From: Halomonas colorata
GTDB lineage: Bacteria; Pseudomonadota; Gammaproteobacteria; Pseudomonadales; Halomonadaceae
Assembly (NCBI RefSeq): GCF_014897985.1
Contig: NZ_JABUZA010000027.1
Location: forward strand, 1-64,000
Length of the DNA stretch: 64,000 nt
Direction: 5' to 3'
Below, one piece after another: positions 1 to 8,576 of the stretch. How positions within the stretch are numbered: the first letter of the stretch is position 1; each line of letters opens with the position of its first letter. The notes under the pieces are model-generated. The model was not told the DNA's origin and searched no databases. It saw only the letters and a program-made list of their open reading frames with translations. The position numbers and the translations under genes were made by a program.

Positions 1-199
1 TCCATGGCAGCACTGAATCCTATGCAGTTGACGATAGCCGTATTATCGCTGATGGCAGTGACTTTTTCAGAGCTTCCCTATGTATAATCTGAGCAAAAAT
101 TTCGATATGTTCCTTGAGCTTAACGACGCGAATCTAGATGCCGTTAACAACTACGAAGATGACCTGTATTACGCATTGGGAGCCCGCTATCACTTCTAA
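1..199 (+). pseudogene. 3' end of an outer-membrane (TonB-receptor-like) gene, frameshifted
   Basis: Two reading frames together give one plausible beta-barrel C-terminus. Frame 3 reads through residues like ESYAVDDSRIIADGSDFF and then stops. The frame starting near base 77 continues with MYNLSKNFDMFLELND and ends ALGARYHF before TAA at 197-199. A terminal aromatic Phe and alternating hydrophobic strands are typical of outer-membrane barrels, and SKNF..F.EL.D.N resembles the last strands of TonB-dependent receptors. Joining the frames needs one extra base in the CCC run at 76-78. The gene is therefore either truly broken or carries a sequencing error. Only the 3' end lies in the window, so the substrate cannot be guessed. 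Confidence 0.55.
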
Positions 200-243
200 G
201 TAGCGCAGCGGTTCTTTAGCGGTTTATGTTTACTTCGATCTTT

Positions 244-275
244 AGTCGGTATGGGTAATTCCATACCGACTTTTT
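244..275 (+). terminator. Rho-independent terminator
   Basis: An 11-bp perfect stem (AGTCGGTATGG / CCATACCGACT) with a 6-base loop is followed directly by TTTTT. It sits 45 bases after the stop of the receptor-like gene and would end its transcript. Confidence 0.85.
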
Positions 276-302
276 AGCATGTTTTTAACGTAGTAACGAA
301 CC

Positions 303-331
303 ACTACCGGCGGAGCATCTCCGTCGGTAGT
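303..331. terminator. Strong hairpin downstream of the aldo/keto reductase gene
   Basis: A 13-bp stem (ACTACCGGCGGAG / CTCCGTCGGTAGT, one G-T pair) closes a 3-base loop. It lies just after the stop of the leftward reductase gene. There is no clear U-run on the minus strand, so it may act as a weak terminator or a 3' end stabiliser. Confidence 0.5.
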
Positions 332-337
332 TTGCGT

Positions 338-1438
338 TTAGCGCTCGTCGTCCCGTTTATCGATGGTTTTGCGGTAATTATCGATAAACGGCTGTTCGGC
401 CTTGTCGATGCGGTCCATGCCAGCCACAACACGGTGCCAGTAAGGATAAAGCGGGGCCGGGCGTGTAGCGGCTTCTAGGCGATCAATCTCTTCCTGGCTT
501 AGGGTTAGCTCGGCGGCGGCCAGATCATCCTTCAGATGGTCTTCGTTACGCGCGCCGACAATCAGCGAGGTCACGCCGGGGCGGTCTTTCAGCCAGGCAA
601 GGCAAGTGCGCGGAATAGAGGCATTATGCGTGTCACCAATCTCCGCCAGCAGCTCGATAATATCGTAGGCGCGTTCCATGTTATGCACATAGGGCTCGGG
701 CCAACCGTTGCCTTGGCGAGTGCCTTCAGGCGCTTTCTGACCACGGCGCACCTTGCCATTGAACAGGCCTTCTCCCAGCGGCGCCCATACCAGCGTGCCA
801 ATATTTTGATCGATGGCCAGCGGCATCAGCTCATACTCGGCCTCGCGAGATTCCGGCGTGTAGTAAATCTGCTGGCTAATGGGTTTGACCAAATTATGCA
901 GTTCGGCCTTGCCGATGGTCTTCATCATCTGCCAGCCGGTAAAGTTGGAGGTGCCGTAGTAGCGGATTTTGCCGCTTTGCACCAAGTGATCCAGCGCGTA
1001 CAGCATCTCTTCAACGGGAGTAACGCCATCCCAGTTATGGATCTGGTAAAGGTCGATATGATCCGTGTTCAGACGCTTTAAACTGGCCTCGCAGGCGCGA
1101 ATCAAATGATATCGAGAGAAGCCGCTGTGGTTGGGGTTGTCGCCCATTGGGCTGCGCGCTTTAGAGGCCAGGATTATCTCATCGCGCTTGTCGCCCAGCG
1201 CTTTACCTACGATCTCCTCCGCTTCTCCCATTGAGTAAAGGTCAGCAGTATCGATTAAGTTGACCCCAGCGTCGTAGGCAAGATCAACCTGGCGCTGGGC
1301 ACCTTTGACATCGACGCTTGCCGCTTTTTCAAAGCCTCCGCTACCGCCAAAGGGGACGGTTCCCAACACGATTTCGGATACCAATAAGCCTGAATTGCCT
1401 AGCGGGCGATATTTCATCTCGATAGCTTCCTTGTTCAT
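338..1438 (-). CDS. Aldo/keto reductase
   Basis: Predicted cytoplasmic NADPH-dependent reductase of carbonyl compounds with a (beta/alpha)8 fold; 366 aa is normal for the YajO/Tas-like branch. The catalytic tetrad is visible: Asp63 and Tyr68 in LIDTADLYSMGEAEE, Lys93 in LASKAR, and His134 in LYQIHNWDG. The C-terminal SLIVGARNEDHL matches the NADP-binding end of the family. The start may be Met1 or Met8 (MKYRPLGNSG), the latter being the usual family beginning. It stands alone, with a hairpin after its stop. The physiological substrate is not indicated by context. Confidence 0.9.
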   Translation of the reverse strand: MNKEAIEMKYRPLGNSGLLVSEIVLGTVPFGGSGGFEKAASVDVKGAQRQVDLAYDAGVNLIDTADLYSMGEAEEIVGKALGDKRDEIILASKARSPMGDNPNHSGFSRYHLIRACEASLKRLNTDHIDLYQIHNWDGVTPVEEMLYALDHLVQSGKIRYYGTSNFTGWQMMKTIGKAELHNLVKPISQQIYYTPESREAEYELMPLAIDQNIGTLVWAPLGEGLFNGKVRRGQKAPEGTRQGNGWPEPYVHNMERAYDIIELLAEIGDTHNASIPRTCLAWLKDRPGVTSLIVGARNEDHLKDDLAAAELTLSQEEIDRLEAATRPAPLYPYWHRVVAGMDRIDKAEQPFIDNYRKTIDKRDDER

Positions 1439-1510
1439 CGAAAGAGTAGAGCGACGTTCGCTACATGCCTCTGTAAGCCTAGAAACTCATTCGCTTATGT
1501 CAAAATGTGT

Positions 1511-2044
1511 TTAAGGCCCTTCGGTAGGCTTGCCGGTGAAATCCGTTACCGGTTTGTCTACGGGCCGGTCGAGCCGCTCGGAAAAAGCCCGCAGCCCCGC
1601 CAGAATCGGTTTGATGGCATACCACAGCTCGTCATCGTTAAGCATGCGATAAAGGCCGGTCATGCCGGGAGCGCTGTCCTCTTTGTCCTGACGCGTGTGT
1701 TTGCTCTTATCCTGCTGGGAATCGCGCTCTGCTTTATCATGGCGGTGGTTGCCAACCTGCTCAATTCCCTCTTTGAGCGCAAACATCACTTGATAAAAAC
1801 GCTCAGGTGGCAGTGCCGAGAGCGTCATTGCGATCACCGAAAGATTTTGAATGGCATTAAGCGAGCCTGGTTTATTTAAGCCGTCTACCACAATACGCAT
1901 CAGCTCATGATTAGACGCAACCACATCATTGGCAAACCGAAGCAGACCATGCTCATGCAGCGTTTGTACAAGCCTATCGAGCTCTTCCTGGGCATCCGGG
2001 CCGATGTTGGGTGGCGGTACGTCGTAGGAAATTCGTTCGGCCAT
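1511..2044 (-). CDS. DUF1641 protein, formate dehydrogenase partner
   Basis: 177 aa. The central part (LLRFANDVVASNHELMRIVVDGLNKPG about residues 34-60, then ALPPERFYQVMFALKEGIEQ) matches the DUF1641 family, which in many bacteria is encoded beside cytoplasmic formate dehydrogenases, as with Bacillus YrhD/YrhE. Its start codon overlaps the stop of the dehydrogenase gene by one base (TAATG), implying coupled translation. A charged, Lys/Asp-rich stretch near residues 95-125 looks disordered. The family's biochemical role is not established. An accessory or electron-transfer-assembly role is inferred from this conserved pairing. Confidence 0.8.
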   Translation of the reverse strand: MAERISYDVPPPNIGPDAQEELDRLVQTLHEHGLLRFANDVVASNHELMRIVVDGLNKPGSLNAIQNLSVIAMTLSALPPERFYQVMFALKEGIEQVGNHRHDKAERDSQQDKSKHTRQDKEDSAPGMTGLYRMLNDDELWYAIKPILAGLRAFSERLDRPVDKPVTDFTGKPTEGP

Positions 2045-5010
2045 TACATTTTCCTCGGATTGGTTTGCTGGGCAGGCGGCAACGTATAGTCCTCGTTAGC
2101 CCACTTCACCTCGACGGCGACGCCCTCATTAGGTGTGCGCTTCCCAAAGCGGTAGTTGGTGCTGGGAAGGGGTGATTCACTGCGCTTGTCGAGCACTTCA
2201 AGCTTAACGGCCGTTTCCTTGTAGGCAGGGGTTTGCACGTCTGGGTCAGTATGCTCGCCGGTTAACGCATTAACGCCCGGTTTGCCAAAGTGAATCGGCA
2301 GGTAGAGCCCCTTGCCCGCAACGCGCTCGGTCACTAGGGCGGGAAACTCACGGCTATCCCGGCGTGACGTAATACGCACCCAGGTACCGTCTTGAATATT
2401 ACGCTCGGCCGCAAGCTCCGGGCTTACCTCGACAAAACTGCCGGGCACCTGATCCCAGATGCCTTGTGAACGCCCGGTCTGGTTAGAGCCTTGAAAGTGC
2501 TCCAGCAGGCGGCCGTTATTGAGCATGAGATCATATTCTTCATCGGCGGCTTCAAAAGGCTCTTTCCACTCAAGAACAAACAGGTTGGCCTTACCATCCG
2601 CGGTGTGAAAACCCTCGGTATATAGTAGCGGCGTATCGGTACCGTCTTCGGCAACCGGCCATTGCAGCGACTTCCAGCCTTCCAGGCGCTCGTAGCTGAC
2701 CCCCGCGAACATGGGAGATATCGATGCGCACTCCGCCATGATCTCTGAAGGGTGTGCGTAGCCCCAATCGTGGCCCATGCGCGCGGCAAGGTCTGTCAGG
2801 ATACGCCAGTCGGGACGGCTATCGCCCAGCGGTTCGAGCACTTGATAAAAGCGCTGAATGCGTCGCTCGGTATTCACAAACGTGCCCTCTTTCTCGACGC
2901 TGGGGCAGGCGGGCAGCACCACGTCAGCAAACTCAGCGGTACGGCTTAAAAACATATCCTGCACGACCATAAAGTCGAGGCTTTCAAACGCGGAGTGGAC
3001 ATTATGGGTATCGGCGTCGGAAAAGGCCGTTTCCTCGCCAATGATATACATGGCCTTGAGCTTGTCCTCGGCGGCGGCTTGCACCATCAGGAAGTTGCCG
3101 TAACCGATTTCATCAGAAAGCTGTTCAGGCTTGACGCCCCAGCCTTTGGACCACCGCGTGCGGGCATCCTCGTTGGTAACCTTTTCATAGCCTGGGTACA
3201 TATTGCGCAGGCAGCCAAAGTCGCTGGCGCCCTGCACATTGTTATGGCCGCGCATGGGGTAGCCGCCAGTACCCGGTTTGCCGTAGTTACCCGTGACCAG
3301 CAGCAGGTTGGAAAGCGCGGTGCTGGTATCCGAGCCGTGGCTATGCTGCGTAATTCCCATGGCCCATAAAAGGCAGACACTTTTTGCCCGGCCGATTAAC
3401 TCCGCGGCTTCAATCAGCTGCTGCTTGGGAATGCCGGTTTTCTGCTCGGCAAAATCGAGGGTAAACGGGGCCAATGATTCACGGTACTCATCGACGTTAT
3501 TGACCCAGCGCTCAAGGAATTTATGGTCAGCCAGGTCGTTATCGAACATATAGCGCGACAGTGCCGAGGCCCAGATCAGGTCGGTGCTGGTATTAGGGCG
3601 CATAAACAGATTCGCCCGCTCGGCCATTTCGTGTTTGCGTGGGTCGAACACTACCAGCTTTTGGCCGTGCAGCTTCTGCGAAGACTTGATTCGCGAGGCA
3701 ATCACCGGATGGTTTTCGGCGGTGTTACTGCCTACCAGTACGACCACCTCCGCCTGTTCGATATCCTTGATGGTACCGGCATCGCCACCATAGCCCACGG
3801 TGCGGAAAAGCCCTTTGGTGGCCGGGTTCTGGCAGTAGCGGGATGAGTTATCCACGCTATTGGTGCCAATGATCAGCCGGGCAATCTTCTGCGTCAGGTA
3901 AGCCTCTTCGTTACTGGCTTTACTGGAACCGATAAAGCCAACGCTCTGTGGGCCGTGGATATCACGCACGTTTAACAACCGGCGCGCCACCATATCCAGC
4001 GCTTCGTCCCAGCTGGCTTCACGAAACTGACCGTTTTCCCGAATCAGCGGCGTCGAGAGGCGTTTTTCACTGTTAACGAAGTCCCAGGCAAATTTGCCCT
4101 TGATGCAGGTGGAAATACCGTTAGCCGGGGCGTCTGGGGTGGGCTGAACCTTGAGAATTTTGCGATCACGGGTCCACATCTCAAACGAGCAGCCAACACC
4201 ACAGTAGGTGCATACCGTTTTAGTACGTTTGATGCCCGGCTGGCGCCAGGTGGCATCAAGCTCTGAAATACCGGTGATGGGTTTGGCGCTGGTGGTATTT
4301 TCGACCTCTTTGACGACTTCGATCATCGGTCGCTTAAGCGACCAGGGCAGGGCGGTAAGCGGACCTGTCTGCCCATACATAGTGTTTTCCTGCAGCGCAT
4401 TACACGGGCAGACCGTGACGCAGTGGCCACAGTGAACGCAGCTTGAGTCGTTGATCTCCTTGCCGCCATCCCACAGTACGCGCGGATTCTCACTGGCGTA
4501 ATCAATGCTTAACGTCTCGTTGACCTCGACATTCTGGCACGCCTCGACACACTGGCCGCATAGAATGCATTGGTCTGGGTCGTAGGTATAAAACGGGCTG
4601 GAGGTATCTTTTGGATGGGGCTTGGGCTGGAATTCATAGCGCTGGATGGGAATGTCCATCTCGACCAAGGCGTTATGCACACGGCAGTCGCCGTTATTAT
4701 TCTCGCATACGGTGCAGTAAAGCTCGTGTTTGGCCAGCAGGCGGTCCATGCCTTCATGACGGGCGGCCGTGGCTTGGGCGCTGCGGCTTGAAATATTAAG
4801 GCCTTCTTCGGTACGCAGCGCACAGCCACGTTGCATTTCGCCGTTAACCTCGACCCAGCAGGTATCGCACGTTTCAATAGCGCCTAGAGAAGGGTGGTAG
4901 CAAACATTGGGCAAGGAGATGCCATGGTTTTCCAGAAAATCGATCAGTGGCTCATCGGCGTTGCCGGTTAATTTTTTATCATCAAACGTAATCGTGCACG
5001 GTCGGTTCAT
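2044..5010 (-). CDS. fdhF: Formate dehydrogenase catalytic subunit (Mo/W-bisPGD, multi-FeS)
   Basis: 988 aa, expected to oxidise formate to CO2 and pass electrons down a chain of iron-sulfur clusters in the cytoplasm. Domains in order: a [2Fe-2S] ferredoxin (Cys37, 48, 51, 63); a NuoG-type His-Cys3 cluster (His95, Cys99, 102, 109); two [4Fe-4S] sites (Cys148/151/154/158 and 191/194/197/201); then the molybdopterin domain with its own cluster (Cys267, 270, 274, 302). The likely metal ligand is Cys393 in SSRYCQNPATKG, so this is a cysteine enzyme rather than a selenocysteine one. No Tat signal is seen. GGAGGAG lies 7 bases before the ATG. No fdhD or diaphorase subunit is nearby, so the electron acceptor is unclear. 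Confidence 0.92.
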   Translation of the reverse strand: MNRPCTITFDDKKLTGNADEPLIDFLENHGISLPNVCYHPSLGAIETCDTCWVEVNGEMQRGCALRTEEGLNISSRSAQATAARHEGMDRLLAKHELYCTVCENNNGDCRVHNALVEMDIPIQRYEFQPKPHPKDTSSPFYTYDPDQCILCGQCVEACQNVEVNETLSIDYASENPRVLWDGGKEINDSSCVHCGHCVTVCPCNALQENTMYGQTGPLTALPWSLKRPMIEVVKEVENTTSAKPITGISELDATWRQPGIKRTKTVCTYCGVGCSFEMWTRDRKILKVQPTPDAPANGISTCIKGKFAWDFVNSEKRLSTPLIRENGQFREASWDEALDMVARRLLNVRDIHGPQSVGFIGSSKASNEEAYLTQKIARLIIGTNSVDNSSRYCQNPATKGLFRTVGYGGDAGTIKDIEQAEVVVLVGSNTAENHPVIASRIKSSQKLHGQKLVVFDPRKHEMAERANLFMRPNTSTDLIWASALSRYMFDNDLADHKFLERWVNNVDEYRESLAPFTLDFAEQKTGIPKQQLIEAAELIGRAKSVCLLWAMGITQHSHGSDTSTALSNLLLVTGNYGKPGTGGYPMRGHNNVQGASDFGCLRNMYPGYEKVTNEDARTRWSKGWGVKPEQLSDEIGYGNFLMVQAAAEDKLKAMYIIGEETAFSDADTHNVHSAFESLDFMVVQDMFLSRTAEFADVVLPACPSVEKEGTFVNTERRIQRFYQVLEPLGDSRPDWRILTDLAARMGHDWGYAHPSEIMAECASISPMFAGVSYERLEGWKSLQWPVAEDGTDTPLLYTEGFHTADGKANLFVLEWKEPFEAADEEYDLMLNNGRLLEHFQGSNQTGRSQGIWDQVPGSFVEVSPELAAERNIQDGTWVRITSRRDSREFPALVTERVAGKGLYLPIHFGKPGVNALTGEHTDPDVQTPAYKETAVKLEVLDKRSESPLPSTNYRFGKRTPNEGVAVEVKWANEDYTLPPAQQTNPRKM

Positions 5011-5251
5011 GTGGGTACTCCTCCATGGGCCCCTTGTTTTTATCCTGACGCTGCCTCCTCTTCGCGGGTTTTAACGTCTTGCTTCAAAGGTAGTTAAGCG
5101 CCTTGAGCTTGTACAAGCTCAGTTTTTGGTTTTAAACCTAAGTTAAGCACGGGTTTTAAGCTTCTCTTTCAAAGCCAGCACGCTACGTTTATAGCCAGCG
5201 GCGTTTATTTATCCCAACAGCATTTACCCCAACAGCGCTTGGAGAAAAAAC

Positions 5252-5932
5252 GTGGAAAACACACAGACCCAACCCACCGTACTGATTACCGGCGCCAACC
5301 GAGGCGTAGGGCTGGCACTGGCAGCCCACTACAGAGATGAAGATTGGCAGGTGATCGGCGTTTGCCGCCAATCATCAGACGAGCTTGAGCGCGTGGCTGA
5401 CCGCATTATTGAAGGTATCGACGTGACCCGGCCCGAGGAGGTTGAGCGTTTGGCACAGGCGCTTGATGGCCAACGGCTGGAATTATTGATCAACAACGCC
5501 GGCCTCTTGCGCGATGAATCGTTAGGCCAGCTGGATTTCGACAGCATCCGTGAGCAGATGGAAATCAATGCCTATGCGCCCCTACGGGTATGTGAAGCGT
5601 TGCTACCGTTGATGCAGGACGGCAGTAAGATTGCCAACATCACCAGCCGTATGGGATCGATTGCCGATAACGACTCCGGTGGGCGCTACGGTTACCGCGC
5701 ATCCAAGGCGGCGCTAAACGCGTTTGGAAAATCCCTGGCTATGGACCTTAAGCCACGCGGTATTGCCGTGGCGCAAATACACCCAGGCTATGTAAAAACG
5801 CGCATGGTTAACTTCGGCGGGATGATCAGCCCTCAGGAAGCCGCCACAGGCATTGCTGCCTGTATCAAAACGCTGACGCAGGAAAACAGCGGCAGCTTTT
5901 GGCACAGCAATGGGGAATTACTGCCGTGGTAG
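5252..5932 (+). CDS. Short-chain dehydrogenase/reductase
   Basis: 226 aa Rossmann-fold oxidoreductase. The cofactor motif is TGANRGVGLALA near the N-terminus, NNAG follows at about residue 82, and the catalytic YxxxK is in YGYRASKAALN with a preceding Ser in NITSRMGS. The short length and HPGYVKTRM segment fit the C-factor/YdfG-like SDRs. It is divergent from the formate dehydrogenase gene with 240 bases between them and has AGCGCTTGGAG before the start. Its substrate cannot be assigned from sequence. Confidence 0.88.
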   Translation: MENTQTQPTVLITGANRGVGLALAAHYRDEDWQVIGVCRQSSDELERVADRIIEGIDVTRPEEVERLAQALDGQRLELLINNAGLLRDESLGQLDFDSIREQMEINAYAPLRVCEALLPLMQDGSKIANITSRMGSIADNDSGGRYGYRASKAALNAFGKSLAMDLKPRGIAVAQIHPGYVKTRMVNFGGMISPQEAATGIAACIKTLTQENSGSFWHSNGELLPW

Positions 5933-6099
5933 TGTTGAGTAAGACGTTTTTCTATCAACAGGCGGAAGTAGGCTATTTTGCCATCGCATACCGCTAAGTA
6001 AGATGAGTGCGCTACAGTGGTGTGCGATAACGCCGTCATCCATTTGTCAGGCGTCTAGGGCACGCTATCGTTCTGCTACAACACTTTATAAAAGGAACC

Positions 6100-7752
6100 A
6101 TGCTGATGCGTTTTATTTCTCACGGTATTGCGCTAGGGATAGCGACTGGGCTGTTTAGCGCCACGGCGTATGCCGCGCCCTATACGCTGACCATTTTTCA
6201 CACCAACGACCTGCACGGGCGTACCGACAGCTACCCTCAACTGATCACCGCCTTGGCTGAAGCCCGTGAGCGCTTCGGTGATGGCCTATTGCTGGACGCC
6301 GGGGATATTTTTTCGGGTACGCTCTATTTCACCGAATACCAGGGCCAGGACGCCGTCGAGTTCATGAACCTGATGGGCTATGACGCGTTCGTGCCGGGTA
6401 ACCATGAGTTCGACCTGGGCGACCCGGAAGAGGGCCATCAGGCATTGGCGGCTTTCTTCACCGCCGCTGACTTCCCCATTCTGGGCGCGAACCTGGATTT
6501 CTCTACCTCACCCGAGTTTGCCGATCTACTCGGTGATTCGATCAGCGTCGAGCCCGAACAGCAGCCTAAGCCTGGCCACCTGTACGACGGCATTGTGGTA
6601 GAGCAAGGTGGCGAGCGAATCGGTATTTTCGGACTAAGCACGCAAGGCAGCGAGACCGTCTCCAGCCCCGGTAACGTCACCCTTGGCGATTACCGGGCGG
6701 CGGCCGAGGCGATGGTGGAAGCGTTTGAAGCTCAAGGCGTTAACAAGATCGTCGCGCTTACTCACCTGGGTTTTGACAGCGACCCAAGTATGGGCAACGA
6801 CCTATTGCTTGCCCAGCATGTGGAAGGGGTGGACGTGATCATCGGTGGGCACAGCCATACGCGCTTGGAGTCGCCCGTTACGGTGGATGAAAACGATTTG
6901 GGCGAGCCTAAAGCGCCCACCGTTATTGGCCAGGCGAACGAGTACGGCAAGTACCTGGGCGTCATGCAGGTCACCTTTGATGACAAGGGCGTGGTGCAGG
7001 ATGCCAGTGGCGAACTGCTGACCACCGATGATTTCGAGCCCGATGCCCAAGCGCTTGAGATGCTTGAGCCTTACACCGCACGAATTGAAGCAGTGCGCGA
7101 TACCCAAGTGGGCGCTCACCTGAATACGCCGCTTCCCAACCCTCGCCACGGCAATGGCGATGAGCAAAGCGTACGTGCCGATGAAACGGCGCTTGGCAAT
7201 CTGATTGCCGATGGTCAGCTTGCCGCCGCCCGACGAGTGAATCCGGAGACCGTGCTGGCCATTCAAAATAGCGGCGGTATTCGTGAGCCCATCGCACAAG
7301 GTGATGTGAGTGTGGGCGAGCTGGTTGCCGTGCAGCCGTTTGGCAATCGCTTGGCGCTGGTAAGCGTGACGGGCGCGGAGCTTCTGGAAACGTTCGAGAT
7401 CGGGCTGGCAAACACCCCTGATGAAAGCGGCGGTTTTCTGCAAGTGTCCGAAGGTACCGAGCTGGTATATGACAGCCGCCAGCCCGTCGGTGAGCGCGTT
7501 GTGAGCCTGAAGGTAACGCAGAACGGCACCTTGCAGTCGGTAGACCCTGAAAGTACCTACACCATTGCCACCAATCACTTTACTGCAGCCGGTGGCGATA
7601 GCCATACCGCGCTAGAAGCCGCCTATGAAAATGGGCGCAGCACCATCGTCGGTAATACCGATTGGGAAATGCTACGTGACCATATGGTTTCGTTAGGTGA
7701 CGTGGATTATCAGGTTGAAGGGCGTATCACTGACCAGGCTCGCCAACATTAA
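6100..7752 (+). CDS. Exported 5'-nucleotidase / metallophosphoesterase (UshA family)
   Basis: 550 aa with a signal peptide ending near AYAA (about residue 26), so it acts in the periplasm or outside. The N-terminal metallophosphatase domain shows the dimetal motifs HTNDLHG (34-40), DAGDIFSG, GNHEFDLG, HLGFDSD and GGHSHT. The C-terminal 5'-nucleotidase domain carries IQNSGGIREPI and the substrate-stacking region NHFTAAGGD. Likely role: dephosphorylation of external nucleotides for nucleoside and phosphate recovery. AAAAGGAACC precedes the ATG. A strong terminator follows, so it is monocistronic. Confidence 0.92.
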   Translation: MLMRFISHGIALGIATGLFSATAYAAPYTLTIFHTNDLHGRTDSYPQLITALAEARERFGDGLLLDAGDIFSGTLYFTEYQGQDAVEFMNLMGYDAFVPGNHEFDLGDPEEGHQALAAFFTAADFPILGANLDFSTSPEFADLLGDSISVEPEQQPKPGHLYDGIVVEQGGERIGIFGLSTQGSETVSSPGNVTLGDYRAAAEAMVEAFEAQGVNKIVALTHLGFDSDPSMGNDLLLAQHVEGVDVIIGGHSHTRLESPVTVDENDLGEPKAPTVIGQANEYGKYLGVMQVTFDDKGVVQDASGELLTTDDFEPDAQALEMLEPYTARIEAVRDTQVGAHLNTPLPNPRHGNGDEQSVRADETALGNLIADGQLAAARRVNPETVLAIQNSGGIREPIAQGDVSVGELVAVQPFGNRLALVSVTGAELLETFEIGLANTPDESGGFLQVSEGTELVYDSRQPVGERVVSLKVTQNGTLQSVDPESTYTIATNHFTAAGGDSHTALEAAYENGRSTIVGNTDWEMLRDHMVSLGDVDYQVEGRITDQARQH

Positions 7753-7761
7753 ATGTGAATA

Positions 7762-7796
7762 AAGGGCCGCCTGGACGTTACGTAGAGGCGGCCCTT
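7762..7796. terminator. Terminator after the 5'-nucleotidase gene
   Basis: An 11-bp perfect stem (AAGGGCCGCCT / AGGCGGCCCTT) with a 13-base loop lies just after the nucleotidase stop. A second short stem (ACCAGGC / GCCTGGT, 7813-7830) lies between it and the convergent DUF1428 gene and may serve the leftward transcript. Confidence 0.8.
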
Positions 7797-7833
7797 ATTC
7801 AGAGTAGTGAACACCAGGCAGAAGCCTGGTCAC

Positions 7834-8202
7834 TCACTCGTCTATAAGCGTGGCAAAACTGCCGAATATCGCTCGCTTGCCATCAAACGGCATGGGGTTG
7901 ACGTCCGGCTGTAAGCGAGGGTCTTCCATGACCTTGGGCATCGCCTCGTCGCGCACGGCGCGGGAGGTCCATTCGATCCATGAGAAGATAATGGTTTCGT
8001 TATCCTTACGCTTAACGGCCATGGAATAAGAGGTGACTTCCCCTTCAGGGATATCCTCACCCCAGCACTCAACTACCCGCAGGGCGCCATACTCTTTGAA
8101 AACCACGGCAGCATCACGGGCGTGCTCAATGAAGATTTCTTTATTGGCCGTGGGCACGGCCGCAACGAAGCCATCAATATAGCGTTGAGTAGTAGTGCTC
8201 AT
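7834..8202 (-). CDS. DUF1428 family protein (YbaA-like)
   Basis: 122 aa, full length for DUF1428, a small ferredoxin-fold (dimeric alpha/beta barrel-like) family. Recognisable pieces are RYIDGFVAAVPTANKEIF at the start, VVECWGEDIPEGEVTSY in the middle, and the end PFDGKRAIFGSFATLID. It is the last gene of the ECF42 target operon and overlaps the upstream YCII gene by 4 bases (ATGA), so it is almost certainly co-expressed. The biochemical function is unknown. Confidence 0.85.
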   Translation of the reverse strand: MSTTTQRYIDGFVAAVPTANKEIFIEHARDAAVVFKEYGALRVVECWGEDIPEGEVTSYSMAVKRKDNETIIFSWIEWTSRAVRDEAMPKVMEDPRLQPDVNPMPFDGKRAIFGSFATLIDE

Positions 8203-8576
8203 GATGATTCTCCTGGCTGGGTTTTGGGTGGGAGTTCTCGAATGGGGCGTACTTCAATGCTGCCGAGTCTCGCAGGTGGGATGCGGCTGGCTAGCTGTAG
8301 CGCCTCGTTCAAGTCACGTGCTTCGAGCAGGTAAAAACCGGCCAGCTGTTCTTTGGTTTCCGCAAACGGCCCGTCGGTAATTACTGTCTCGCCATCGCGT
8401 ACACGTACAGTGGTCGCGGTGTCTATCGGTTGCAGCGCTTCACCGGCCAGGTAATTGCCTTGAGCGCTTAAACGCTCGACGCCCGCAATACACTCCTGAT
8501 TAAGGTCATGCCACGCCTGCTCGCTCATGGCATTGATGAGCTGCTCTTGGTAATACACTAAGGCCGCGTATTTCAT
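8199..8576 (-). CDS. YCII/DGPF-domain protein
   Basis: 125 aa with the YCII-related fold. The family hallmark DGPF appears as VITDGPFAETKEQLAGFYLLEA in the second half. DGPF proteins are the standard genomic partners of ECF42 sigma factors, which matches this locus. It overlaps both neighbours by 4 bases, and GGAG lies 8 bases before the ATG. Activity is not known; the related muconolactone-isomerase-like YciI fold suggests a small-molecule binding or catalytic role. Confidence 0.88.
   Translation of the reverse strand: MKYAALVYYQEQLINAMSEQAWHDLNQECIAGVERLSAQGNYLAGEALQPIDTATTVRVRDGETVITDGPFAETKEQLAGFYLLEARDLNEALQLASRIPPARLGSIEVRPIRELPPKTQPGESS

Noticed and set aside
1907-2089. 60-codon plus-strand frame
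   Set aside because: Antisense to the DUF1641 and formate dehydrogenase junction.
6802-7605. 267-codon minus-strand frame
   Set aside because: Antisense to the 5'-nucleotidase gene and a by-product of its codon bias.
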